Shown: piece by piece, positions 7,792 through 14,879 of the stretch
Layout: every line of letters starts with the position of its first letter
Position numbering within the stretch: the stretch's first letter is position 1
Virus record (IMG/VR): IMGVR_UViG_3300007514_000048
Coordinates: 1-30,351 of that record
Strand: one strand, 5' to 3'
Source of the DNA: a virus
Length of the DNA stretch: 30,351 nt
The notes under the pieces: generated by a model
What the model saw: the letters and a program-made list of their open reading frames with translations, nothing else
Told to the model about the DNA's origin: nothing
Databases searched by the model: none
Program-made: the position numbers and the translations under genes

Positions 7792-7796
7792 GCTTT

Positions 7797-8423
7797 TTAC
7801 GAGGTAGTTGTAGTAGTCTTTGAAGCGCCAGTTTCAGCAAATTCGTATAGTTTATATCCAAACACAACGTCGCAAGTAAGATAATCTACATCCGCTGCCT
7901 GTTGGTTATAACTCAAAGAGCTTAATGAAATAGGAAATATATCACTAAATCTAACCTCTACTATAGAGTTATTTTTAGCAGATAATACTGATAAAGTAGC
8001 ATCCGAATATATAGCACCAACATTTGGTGGTGGAGCAGTAACCTTACCAGCGTCTCCAACATAATCTCTTGTCTTTGATGTAGGAAATCTATCTTGTCCA
8101 CCTCTTAATAATGTACCAAATTGATTATGGTCTTGAGGAAATCCTAAACCTACCATCCAACCGTGCAACTCTCTAAAGTTTTCAAGGTATTCATCACACA
8201 AAAATGTCATTGTAAGGTTTGAGTATGTTAGCTTATCACCTGGTACTGGTATATTTTTTAAAGGTGTTGGTTGTGATGTTTCACCTAATTCGATACCAGG
8301 TATTGTAGCTGCTGTACAAAAATATTCAACTTTAGGTAATTTGATTATACTAAACTTGAATTGCGTTGGACTTGCATAGTCCAATTTTGTAGGTTGTCTT
8401 GATAATGTGTTTATTGTGGTCAT
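7797..8423 (-). CDS. Tail-tube-fold structural protein after gene 23 (gp3 or gp54 candidate)
   Basis: 208 residues from the ATG MTTINTLSRQPTKLDY. The pattern (FKFSIIKLPKVEYFCTAATIPGIELGE, split around residues 22-48; then NIPVPGDKLTYSNLTMTF and LHGWMVGLGFP) is shared by tail-tube-related proteins. PGI...E followed by a pro-rich PxPGDKL loop resembles gp19-type tube subunits. In related marine phages the gene following 23 is often called gp3-like, but a gp54-type tube initiator is also possible; I do not choose. A longer frame from TTG 8441 is rejected because it would start upstream of the late promoter at 8429-8436. That promoter lies only five bases before the ATG, so translation is probably leaderless. 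The Thr/Ser-rich tail may be flexible. Confidence 0.68.
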   Translation of the reverse strand: MTTINTLSRQPTKLDYASPTQFKFSIIKLPKVEYFCTAATIPGIELGETSQPTPLKNIPVPGDKLTYSNLTMTFLCDEYLENFRELHGWMVGLGFPQDHNQFGTLLRGGQDRFPTSKTRDYVGDAGKVTAPPPNVGAIYSDATLSVLSAKNNSIVEVRFSDIFPISLSSLSYNQQAADVDYLTCDVVFGYKLYEFAETGASKTTTTTS

Positions 8424-8428
8424 ATGGA

Positions 8429-8436
8429 TATTTATA
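8429..8436 (-). promoter_or_regulatory. Late promoter TATAAATA (tail-tube-like gene)
   Basis: Exact T4-type late octamer on the minus strand (context CTTATAAATATCC), five bases upstream of the ATG at 8423. It sits immediately downstream of the gene 23 terminator, so this gene has an independent late transcript. The predicted start site coincides with the ATG. Confidence 0.85.
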
Positions 8437-8452
8437 AGCAAAAAAGGCTAAA

Positions 8453-8480
8453 AAAAAGGGGACCCGAAAGCCCCCTTTTT
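8453..8480 (-). terminator. Rho-independent terminator after gene 23
   Basis: On the minus strand the stem AAAAAGGGG pairs with CCCCTTTTT around a loop reading GCTTTCGGGT, ending in an eight-T run. The sequence is also A-rich on the other side, so it could act in both directions. It isolates abundant gene 23 transcription from the next gene. Confidence 0.9.
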
Positions 8481-8509
8481 AATTTTATTATATAAGCCTG
8501 TATAACAGA

Positions 8510-9841
8510 TTACATAAGATTAGCAACTTGTACTTTTCTGTAGTATCTGTTTGCGTTAGCCGAACCTGAACCGTTAATTACAGCTGCGTCACCAGTACCT
8601 GCTTCAGCAAAAGGATTTGCTTGTAAGCCGTATCTAGTTTTAAAGCCGATTTTCGGTTGGAAAGTGTCTTGACCAACAGCTCTAACCATTTGTAATGGTA
8701 CATATGGGCAGTAGAATATACCAGCGTCATATGGTGATGTACCTTTGTATCCTACAACGAAATACTGCTTAGCAGCATTGTTCGCTGAATATGGATCAAT
8801 GTACACTTTATATTTACCATTAAGAACACCTGCAAAAGTATTGCCTGTGTCATCAACAGATAGATTGTTGTTAAGTGCTGGAGCGTAATCTAACACACCT
8901 GCCATTTGAAGTGCCGAAGCAACGTCAGATGAACAGATAATTATATTACCTCTTCCTCTTCTTGTTCTTTGAGCGATTACATTAGCTTCACGTTCAACTT
9001 GGAACATTAAACCTTTGAATCTTTCAACAGACCATCTACCGTTAGAGTCAGTATCTAAATCAAAGATACCTGCAGTTGTAGTATTAACACCTGCTCCTTT
9101 TTCGGAGTTAATGTAAATAGTTCTAACTACTTCTCTATTGATCTCAGCAAGTATTTCACTTGATAAGATGTTAGCTAGTTCTGTTTCAGCGTCTAAACCG
9201 TGGATTGCTTTTAAATCTTGAGCAAGTTCCATAGTATATTCCGCTTTAAGAGCTCTTGACTTGGCAGTCACCGTAGATTTCTCTATTGAGAAAGCCATTT
9301 CAGCAAAAGCATTACCACTTGCGTCTCCCAATGCTTCAGCAGCAGCTGTAGTCATTGCAGTACCAGCAGTATATGTTCCTGGTGAGCTATCATTAAGAAC
9401 GCTTGGATTTGTTCCAGCGTGTGCTGTAGATGAATAACCATCAACAGATGAACCAGCAGCATTTCTACCAGAGAAATCAGTATCAGCTTCATCAAATAAA
9501 GCTTCTGTTCCTGCTTGTGTAGCGTATCTGCTTCTCATTGCAAATATCAAGCCAGTTGGACCTGTCATAGGTTGAACACCAGCAATATCATAAGCAATTA
9601 AATTAGGCATAGCTCTTCTAACCAATGAGATTAGAATTGGGTCCCAATTTGCAATACTAGCGCCAGTAGCGTTAGTAGGTGCAGCTTCTGATAAAAAGGC
9701 GTTGTCTTCCTTTGCAGCTCTTTCCTGGTTTTCTAGGATAGTTGCGGTAACGGCACGTTTGTAAGTATCTTCAATCTTTGGAAGATCTGGATGCTCCAAA
9801 ACAGGCTGCCATTTTTTTTCGTAAGTTTCTGATAAAAACAT
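8510..9841 (-). CDS. 23: Major capsid protein gp23
   Basis: 443-residue T4-type HK97-fold major head protein (T4 gp23 is 521; marine phages are usually shorter). Hallmarks include the N-terminal SIANWDPILISLVRRAMPNL, DIAGVQPMTGPTGLIFAMRS, the central GRGNIIICSSDVASAL and the C-terminal FQPKIGFKTRYGLQANPFAEAG. Prohead protease gp21 of T4 cleaves after (I/L)xE; here LSE|AAP at residues 50-53 is the probable maturation site, giving a mature chain from A53. A strong ribosome site, AAAGAGGGAGAG, precedes the ATG. It follows gene 22 closely and is probably transcribed from the gene 22 late promoter. A strong terminator follows. Confidence 0.98.
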   Translation of the reverse strand: MFLSETYEKKWQPVLEHPDLPKIEDTYKRAVTATILENQERAAKEDNAFLSEAAPTNATGASIANWDPILISLVRRAMPNLIAYDIAGVQPMTGPTGLIFAMRSRYATQAGTEALFDEADTDFSGRNAAGSSVDGYSSTAHAGTNPSVLNDSSPGTYTAGTAMTTAAAEALGDASGNAFAEMAFSIEKSTVTAKSRALKAEYTMELAQDLKAIHGLDAETELANILSSEILAEINREVVRTIYINSEKGAGVNTTTAGIFDLDTDSNGRWSVERFKGLMFQVEREANVIAQRTRRGRGNIIICSSDVASALQMAGVLDYAPALNNNLSVDDTGNTFAGVLNGKYKVYIDPYSANNAAKQYFVVGYKGTSPYDAGIFYCPYVPLQMVRAVGQDTFQPKIGFKTRYGLQANPFAEAGTGDAAVINGSGSANANRYYRKVQVANLM

Positions 9842-9865
9842 TTTTATCTCTCCCTCTTTATTATA

Positions 9866-11161
9866 TTATTTAACACCAATTTTGATGTCTTTTGTTTTAC
9901 TAATAGCGGCCGTATAAGCAGCCATTGCATTAGACAGATCGGGGTTAACCTCACCGTCAGTTGCCGCTACATTATCTAGTTCACCTGCTTCTTTCTTTTG
10001 TCCGAAGTAAGACTCTTTTACCGTCTTAACTTTCTTTCTAAAGTCTTCAGCATTTGTGTATTCAATTTCTTCTGAAAGTTTGTTAAACTTTTCTTTGGCT
10101 GTGTCAGCTAAATCAGCAGACTCTTCTTTACGAATTTTATCTGCCATTAAACCACCACTTTCTTTATTAAGTTCAACATTCTTGTCAATTTCTTCATTGA
10201 GTTTTTTCTCTAACTCTTCAATCTTATTGCTTTGGTCTTCAAGTACATCATATTTTTCGTCTGGCACATCTATGTAATGTTCTTCAAATAATTTTTTGAG
10301 ACCATTAATAAAGTCCTCAGCGATTTCGCCCTTGATACCTCTTTCAATAGCAATCTTGTTTTCTTTCATCCATTCCTCAACAACATAGTTAAGATATGAA
10401 TCTACTTTTTCAACAAGACCGTTTTTGATTTCGTTAGTGTCTGACTCAAGTTTTTCTTTATATTCTGCTTCCATTTCTTCTGCCATTGCTTTTACTTTTG
10501 ATGTATAAGCAGCTTCGAAAACGGTAACAGCTTTATCCTTAAATTCCTCGGATAAAGAATCCTCTCCTGAAAGCAAAGCGTCCACGTGTTCTTTCGCTTC
10601 TTTTTTCATAGCGTCTTTAAGTTTATCGTGGTTAGATTTTTCTACTTCTTTTGCAGTAGCGTCCTCTTTTTTAGTCTCAGCCTTCTCGTCTTTTTTATCT
10701 CCATCTTTTTTATCAATGAATTTTTTTAGACCAGCAGGCATTTCGCCTTCGGAAATTTCTTTATCGCCATCTACTTCGGCACTCTCAACCGTTTTGCTTT
10801 GACCAGGATGGCTCACTTTGGTAACTTTTCCGTCTGTATCGGATTTACCACTAGCGTCGCCAGCAATAGCCTTAGCATTCGTTTGATCTTGTGCTTGCTT
10901 AGATTTTTTAGTAGCGTCAGGATTATCCTGTCCAACTGGTTTTACAACCGCTGGGCCTAAATCTTCTGCGTCATTTTTCAGATGAGTTGGCTCAGATGGA
11001 ACAGCATTCTTTTTAGGAGCACTAGCTTGAGGATTAACGGCGTTTGCTTCTTTAACTGCAGGCGCTTTTACAGGCTCTGCAACTTTTTTAGCAACGTCGG
11101 TTTTCTTCTCGCCTTCTTGCTCTTTCTTGACTTCTACTCTTTTATCGTCTGTATCGGCCAT
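9866..11161 (-). CDS. 22: Prohead core scaffolding protein gp22, enlarged
   Basis: Scaffold that fills the prohead core and is degraded by gp21 during maturation. Identified by position between 21 and 23 and by composition: a highly charged Lys/Glu/Asp-rich chain with long coiled-coils (about 175-385). It has a VVEEWMKENKIAIERGIKGE segment typical of gp22 C-terminal halves, and ends in LSNAMAAYTAAISKTKDIK. At 431 residues it is far longer than T4 gp22 (269). The extra length is a low-complexity Ala/Pro/Lys/Asp N-terminal part (1-170) that looks disordered. A ribosome site (AAAGAGGGAG) and its own late promoter precede it. Confidence 0.88.
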   Translation of the reverse strand: MADTDDKRVEVKKEQEGEKKTDVAKKVAEPVKAPAVKEANAVNPQASAPKKNAVPSEPTHLKNDAEDLGPAVVKPVGQDNPDATKKSKQAQDQTNAKAIAGDASGKSDTDGKVTKVSHPGQSKTVESAEVDGDKEISEGEMPAGLKKFIDKKDGDKKDEKAETKKEDATAKEVEKSNHDKLKDAMKKEAKEHVDALLSGEDSLSEEFKDKAVTVFEAAYTSKVKAMAEEMEAEYKEKLESDTNEIKNGLVEKVDSYLNYVVEEWMKENKIAIERGIKGEIAEDFINGLKKLFEEHYIDVPDEKYDVLEDQSNKIEELEKKLNEEIDKNVELNKESGGLMADKIRKEESADLADTAKEKFNKLSEEIEYTNAEDFRKKVKTVKESYFGQKKEAGELDNVAATDGEVNPDLSNAMAAYTAAISKTKDIKIGVK

Positions 11162-11186
11162 TGAGAATTCTCCCTCTTTGTTTGTT

Positions 11187-11202
11187 AAAATAAATTTATT
11201 TT
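11187..11202. repeat. Perfect 16-bp palindrome in the gene 22 leader
   Basis: AAAATAAATTTATTTT lies between the late promoter at 11218-11225 and gene 22. A second, 10-bp palindrome (GAGAATTCTC, 11163-11172) lies between the ribosome site and the ATG. They could form small mRNA hairpins affecting translation or stability of the abundant 22-23 transcript. Confidence 0.5.
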
Positions 11203-11217
11203 ACTTTCGTTAATAGA

Positions 11218-11225
11218 TATTTATA
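11218..11225 (-). promoter_or_regulatory. Late promoter TATAAATA (genes 22-23)
   Basis: Exact late octamer on the minus strand (context TTTTATAAATATC) between the gene 21 stop and gene 22. It leaves a leader of about 50 bases. It should drive the scaffold and major capsid genes up to the terminator at 8453-8480. Confidence 0.88.
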
Positions 11226-11228
11226 AAA

Positions 11229-11873
11229 TTATAGATTTTGAAGCAACTTTTTGAACGCCATTGCTTTAGTTTCAGCAAGTCTTGTTCTATGTTCTTTCTC
11301 TAAAACTCTCTTCCATCCATCAACGCTTTGTTCACGTAATGCACCATTGTCCCATACCCACTCTTTTCCTTCCATAATACCTTCTACGAAAGCGTCTGGA
11401 GCAGATGGATCGGCAACAATGTCAGCAGCGGTTGCTAAATAAAAATCAGATTTCACATAGTTTGCGCCACCTTTATTTTCTAAAGTACCCATACCTCTTG
11501 AAGATACGCCCAATTGAGCGCCTTCGTCAATAAGACCTTTAACAATCTTACCATATGGGGTGTTCATTACTTTAGCTTCACCAATAAAATTCTTACCATC
11601 TGGATATAATTTTTTAACCATATGTGATACTCTTTCGAGGTTCACAACTGGTCCGTCAGGATGTCCTAACTCTCCAAATGCACGATTCTTATTAATAAAT
11701 TCTCTATTGTATCTTGAAACTTCTCTTTCCAAAATGTCTTTTGGATAAACTCTACCATTACGGTTCTTAATATCTGATTGTAAGAATATACCTTTAATCT
11801 TATATTCTTTTTGACCGTTCTTTTGTTCTACTAAGCATTGTGCGTTAGTTATCTCTTCTGATATAAGTTTCAT
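11229..11873 (-). CDS. 21: Prohead core protease gp21
   Basis: Serine protease of the T4 prohead (herpesvirus-assemblin-like fold, MEROPS S77) that removes the core and trims gp23. 214 residues (T4 212). Visible hallmarks are GIFLQSDIKNRNGRVYPK (29-46), a GELGHP segment with H71 and VSHM with H84 as candidate catalytic histidines, LGVSSRGMGT (121-130) with the nucleophilic serine, and DIVADPSAPDAFVEGIMEG (151-169). A late promoter and a GA-rich ribosome site (AGAAGAGAGAGAC) precede the ATG. Its substrates gp22 and gp23 follow directly in transcription order. Confidence 0.96.
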   Translation of the reverse strand: MKLISEEITNAQCLVEQKNGQKEYKIKGIFLQSDIKNRNGRVYPKDILEREVSRYNREFINKNRAFGELGHPDGPVVNLERVSHMVKKLYPDGKNFIGEAKVMNTPYGKIVKGLIDEGAQLGVSSRGMGTLENKGGANYVKSDFYLATAADIVADPSAPDAFVEGIMEGKEWVWDNGALREQSVDGWKRVLEKEHRTRLAETKAMAFKKLLQNL

Positions 11874-11892
11874 TTGTCTCTCTCTTCTTTAC

Positions 11893-11900
11893 TATTTATA
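11893..11900 (-). promoter_or_regulatory. Late promoter TATAAATA (gene 21)
   Basis: Exact late octamer on the minus strand (context TCTTATAAATAGTAAAG), 19 bases upstream of the gene 21 ATG, in the gap after the beta-rich structural protein gene. Confidence 0.87.
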
Positions 11901-11907
11901 AGATTTA

Positions 11908-12300
11908 TTATCTAAATTCAACAATTATTGCGTAATTGTCACCAACTGCAAAGTTTTTAGTAGAAAACAACACATCTCCCGTAGGTGTTGTAGCGTTGTT
12001 AGGGATTGAATTACCGTCAGTCCTAAAATCCATAACTCCATTTCCACTTAAAAACAATGCTGTCGAGTTTGTAGCGCCTGCCCAAACTATCTCTACACCA
12101 CTTTTATTATTAGCGGTGTTAATTGAATAGTAAACTCTTGCTATAGTTCTATTACCATCTTCGGTCATAAAAGTTGTGCCTGAAGCGTCAACTTTAGATA
12201 CCAAAGTTTCACCTGTACCGTCTGAAAAGTTTGTAAACTTAGCTACATACTTTACTCCAGATGTATCTGTAATTACCTGTGAGGTTACTGCGTCTGCCAT
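11908..12300 (-). CDS. Putative virion structural protein, beta-rich
   Basis: 130 residues, not assigned to a named family. It starts MADAVTSQVITDTSGVKYV and alternates short hydrophobic strands with Gly/Thr/Asn turns, ending in DNYAIIVEFR. This predicts an all-beta domain without a signal peptide or membrane helix. Its position in the head-gene region, immediately upstream of gene 21 and its promoter, suggests a head decoration or accessory virion protein; that is inference. The ATG shares one base with the stop of the preceding membrane protein gene (TAATG). Confidence 0.72.
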   Translation of the reverse strand: MADAVTSQVITDTSGVKYVAKFTNFSDGTGETLVSKVDASGTTFMTEDGNRTIARVYYSINTANNKSGVEIVWAGATNSTALFLSGNGVMDFRTDGNSIPNNATTPTGDVLFSTKNFAVGDNYAIIVEFR

Positions 12301-12800
12301 TATTCTTCCTTCTTATGCTTTCCTAAAATTTCAACAATCTCCCAACTGCCGTCATTATAATGATGTACGTGAGCATCCACCAAATCACACATAAAAGCTA
12401 AACTCTCACCATCTATCTTATAAGTGATACCGTTTATTTCCACACTATCCATTTCCTGTGATTTATTTCTCCACTTTTTCTCAACCTCTCTTTTAGTCTT
12501 TAAGCAATCGCTCATACTATTTGCACCTTTATGGTCAATTAATGTACCATCAGCAAATACACAAACGGCAAAAACTACTTCCGATTTATGCTCTTCCTGA
12601 GCTGCTTGTTCTTCTTCGGTTAGATTACAACTATTAGTATGATTGTCTTCTCCACAACCATTGCAATTAGCTTCTGCTCTTTGTGAGTATAATAAAATAC
12701 CAAATACAAATGCAATTAAAAATATACCTGATAAAATACCAGCTAACCATTTAGTATCGCCGTTTCTAAATCCGATTTTTTCTATAAGTTCTTTAAACAT
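12300..12800 (-). CDS. Membrane-anchored Cys-rich protein with DCLK-x-KRE domain
   Basis: 166 residues. A short basic N-terminus is followed by one strong transmembrane helix (about 19-39, WLAGILSGIFLIAFVFGILL), then RAEANCNGCGEDNHTNSC, a cysteine cluster just outside the membrane. The C-terminal domain has VVFAVCVFADGTLID, SDCLKTKREVEKKWR and FMCDLVDAHVHHYNDGSWE. Paired cysteines suggest a disulfide-containing periplasmic domain if exported N-in. The DCLK-x-KR-x-x-EK motif recurs in the gene at 13847-14149, on the other side of the AapJ-like gene. The function is unknown. It begins eight bases after the AapJ-like gene with a good AGGAC ribosome site. Confidence 0.75.
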   Translation of the reverse strand: MFKELIEKIGFRNGDTKWLAGILSGIFLIAFVFGILLYSQRAEANCNGCGEDNHTNSCNLTEEEQAAQEEHKSEVVFAVCVFADGTLIDHKGANSMSDCLKTKREVEKKWRNKSQEMDSVEINGITYKIDGESLAFMCDLVDAHVHHYNDGSWEIVEILGKHKKEE

Positions 12801-12807
12801 ATTTGTC

Positions 12808-13842
12808 CTATCTTATTGGCGGAACATACATTACGCCACCGTTCTTCCAAAGATTATTTAAACCTCTTTCTAAAGCAAGTGGTGTTTGTGGTCCCACATT
12901 TCTTTCAAACGATTCTCCATAGTTACCAACTTGTTTAATAATATTGTATCCGAATTTCATACCAACTCCTAACATAGGACCGATATAACCTTCTTCACCC
13001 AAAATTCTTAAAACTTCTTTATTCTTACTATCTAACATACTATCTACATTGTACATTGTGATACCTGCCTCTTCAGCATTTATCATAATGAAATGTGTCC
13101 ATCTTATTATATCTTCCCACTCCTGGTCACCTTGTCTTACAAGTGGACCTAATGGTTCTTTAGATATAATTTCTGGCAATACCATCCATTTACTAGGGTC
13201 TTCGGCACCAGCTCTTGCTGAAGCTAAACCTGAAGCGTCTGTAGTAAACACATCACAATCGCCAGCAAATAGTTTTGCTTTTGCGTCTTTATTACCTTCA
13301 ACATAAATTGGTTTATATTGCATATTATTTTCTGCAAAGTAATCATTTAAGTTTAATTCACTTGTGGTTTCTTTTGTAATACATACAAACGCACCATCTA
13401 ATTCTTTTGCACTCTTAATATCCAATTCGGTTGGTATTAAAAATCCTTGACCGTCATAGTAATTAACACCTGCAAATTCGAACATCAAGTTAACATCACG
13501 ACTAATTGTCCAAGTAGTATTTCTTGCAAGTACATCAATTTCTTTTGACGCTAATGTTGGAAATCTTTGAGCTGCATTTAAACCTACAAACTCAACTTTA
13601 CTAGAGTCTCCAAATACACCAGCTGCAACTGCTTTACAGAAGTCAACATCTAAACCACTCCAATTTCCTGCGTCATCTTGAGCAGAAAATCCAGGTAGAC
13701 CTGCATTAACTCCACAGATTAAATAACCTCTTTCTTGTACGGTTTTTAAGAGACCGACTTCTTGTTCTATTTTAATACTCTTTGTTGTATTACAACCTAC
13801 TAAAAATAAAGCAACGAATAAACTCATTAATATTTTTTTCAT
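12808..13842 (-). CDS. aapJ: AapJ-like amino-acid ABC transporter substrate-binding lipoprotein
   Basis: Periplasmic solute-binding protein of the general L-amino-acid (AapJ/YhdW) type, 344 residues, full family length. The N-terminus is a lipoprotein signal peptide, MKKILMSLFVALFLVGC, with lipobox LVGC and lipidated Cys17; Asn at +2 predicts no inner-membrane retention. Family hallmarks include ICGVNAGLPGFSAQDDAG (42-59), WSGLDVDFCKAVAAGVFGD (61-79), the ligand-pocket segment LARNTTWTISRD (105-116), FAGVNYYDGQGF and TTDASGLASARA. No permease or ATPase gene is present, so it would have to serve a host transporter or another role. It sits in a late structural operon between genes 20 and 21. 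Host ABC binding proteins such as PstS are known phage cargo; an AapJ-like one is unusual. Binding-lobe motifs are intact. Confidence 0.92.
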   Translation of the reverse strand: MKKILMSLFVALFLVGCNTTKSIKIEQEVGLLKTVQERGYLICGVNAGLPGFSAQDDAGNWSGLDVDFCKAVAAGVFGDSSKVEFVGLNAAQRFPTLASKEIDVLARNTTWTISRDVNLMFEFAGVNYYDGQGFLIPTELDIKSAKELDGAFVCITKETTSELNLNDYFAENNMQYKPIYVEGNKDAKAKLFAGDCDVFTTDASGLASARAGAEDPSKWMVLPEIISKEPLGPLVRQGDQEWEDIIRWTHFIMINAEEAGITMYNVDSMLDSKNKEVLRILGEEGYIGPMLGVGMKFGYNIIKQVGNYGESFERNVGPQTPLALERGLNNLWKNGGVMYVPPIR

Positions 13843-13846
13843 ATAA

Positions 13847-14149
13847 TTAATCCTGTGTTAACACTTCTGTTTGTTTTTTCTTTTTCTTTTCAGTAAGCGA
13901 CTTCGCTGTACCACCTAATTTTAAACTACCTGATTGGTCAGGCATTTTATTTTTAATACTAATAATGTTACCATCAGCGTCTATTTCTGCCATAGACGGA
14001 CCACAAATAACTCTACGGCCGTCTTTTAATTTCTCTATTGCTCGTTTATCTTTCAAGCAATCCATTAATCCATCATACTTGATAAACTCGCTAGAAGTAT
14101 TGGTCACAACAAACATTGTGATAATGGTAACTAAAGTAGTTGCGTCCAT
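13847..14149 (-). CDS. Small secreted or membrane protein with DCLK-x-KR motif
   Basis: 100 residues, unassigned. A hydrophobic N-terminal segment (TTLVTIITMFVVTNTSS, about 4-20) could be a signal sequence or anchor. It is followed by DGLMDCLKDKRAIEKLKDG and RRVICGPSMAEID, giving two cysteines that could pair. The tail is Lys-rich (EKKKKKQTE). The DCLK motif matches one in the larger membrane protein at 12300-12800, so the two share a small domain and flank the AapJ-like gene. The ATG follows a clear AGGAG site, and the stop is four bases from the AapJ-like ATG. Co-expression with the binding protein is expected. Confidence 0.7.
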   Translation of the reverse strand: MDATTLVTIITMFVVTNTSSEFIKYDGLMDCLKDKRAIEKLKDGRRVICGPSMAEIDADGNIISIKNKMPDQSGSLKLGGTAKSLTEKKKKKQTEVLTQD

Positions 14150-14152
14150 ATC

Positions 14153-14602
14153 TTATTCTCCTGTTTTATATCCGTTCTTGGCTTCTCTAATTTTGTCCTT
14201 TAATTCCTCAATATCGGCTAAAGCCTTATCCATATCTTTTTGCAATCTTTCAATGTTAACTGCATTGTTCATCATATTCTGTAAATCTTTTTGAATTGCT
14301 TCCACTTGGCCACTCAAAAACTCAATTAGCATAAATTGCTCAGAATCCGCTGGCAAGGAACCCATATCCCCTCTTGGCCATTTGATTCTAAATTCGTTGT
14401 TCTTTTCTATATCTACTCCAAGCGCTTCTTCTGCTTGTTCTAAATCTTTTGTAAGTAATGTTGTATTAGTTTCCAATTTATTTAACCGCTCAATTACCCC
14501 GAAATATGCCCACACTCCGACAGCCACAGCCGAAATTATGGCAAGCAGGTTTTTCATTGGCATACTTACTGCCGATTCACTTGATATATCCAATCGTTTC
14601 AT
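14153..14602 (-). CDS. Membrane-anchored coiled-coil protein
   Basis: 149 residues. The N-terminal MKRLDISSESAVSMPMKN is followed by one transmembrane helix (about 19-38, LLAIISAVAVGVWAYFGVI). Two heptad-repeat coiled-coils follow (about 40-65 and 100-143), separated by RIKWPRGDMGSLPADSEQFM. This central motif looks strongly constrained, and I recall similar proteins in other T4-like marine phages without a function. A holin, spanin or virion membrane role is conceivable but unproven: it has a single span, unlike most holins, and no lipobox. A ribosome site AAGAAGG precedes the ATG. It ends three bases before the next gene. Confidence 0.75.
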   Translation of the reverse strand: MKRLDISSESAVSMPMKNLLAIISAVAVGVWAYFGVIERLNKLETNTTLLTKDLEQAEEALGVDIEKNNEFRIKWPRGDMGSLPADSEQFMLIEFLSGQVEAIQKDLQNMMNNAVNIERLQKDMDKALADIEELKDKIREAKNGYKTGE

Positions 14603-14621
14603 AAAGCCTTCTTATTAATTT

Positions 14622-14870
14622 TTAACTTCTTGGTGATCCTACAGCGCTAGCATTGCTTGTACCACAAGTAATTTTATCGGAAGGTGCCTTCTCAATAATT
14701 ACCGTGTCACCATTTTCCAAATAAAATTGACCTAGTTGAGTATCGTCTGTATCTAACACAGCACCAGTCACGTCGGCTGTTGCTGTTATTCTTACAAACT
14801 GAGCAGACCCAATTGTATTAGCACTTGGATTTGCAACTACATCACCTTTTACTATAAATGTTTGTGCCAT
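14622..14870 (-). CDS. Small beta-rich putative structural protein
   Basis: 82 residues, unassigned. It begins MAQTFIVKGDVVANPSANT and contains FVRITATADVTGAVL and GQFYLENGDTVIIEKAPSDK, a strand-turn pattern suggesting a compact beta barrel or sandwich. There is no signal peptide or membrane segment. A GGAGA ribosome site precedes the ATG. Its place among genes after 20 suggests a small virion or head accessory protein; this is inference from context. Confidence 0.68.
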   Translation of the reverse strand: MAQTFIVKGDVVANPSANTIGSAQFVRITATADVTGAVLDTDDTQLGQFYLENGDTVIIEKAPSDKITCGTSNASAVGSPRS

Positions 14871-14879
14871 CTTTTTCTC

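Noticed and set aside
8424-8441. Upstream TTG start for the tail-tube-like protein
   Set aside because: It would lie upstream of the TATAAATA late promoter and give a non-conserved six-residue extension.
10056-10277. Plus-strand Ser/Leu-rich frame opposite gene 22
   Set aside because: It is the mirror of Lys/Glu-rich codons (AAA/GAA read as TTT/TTC), a composition artefact.
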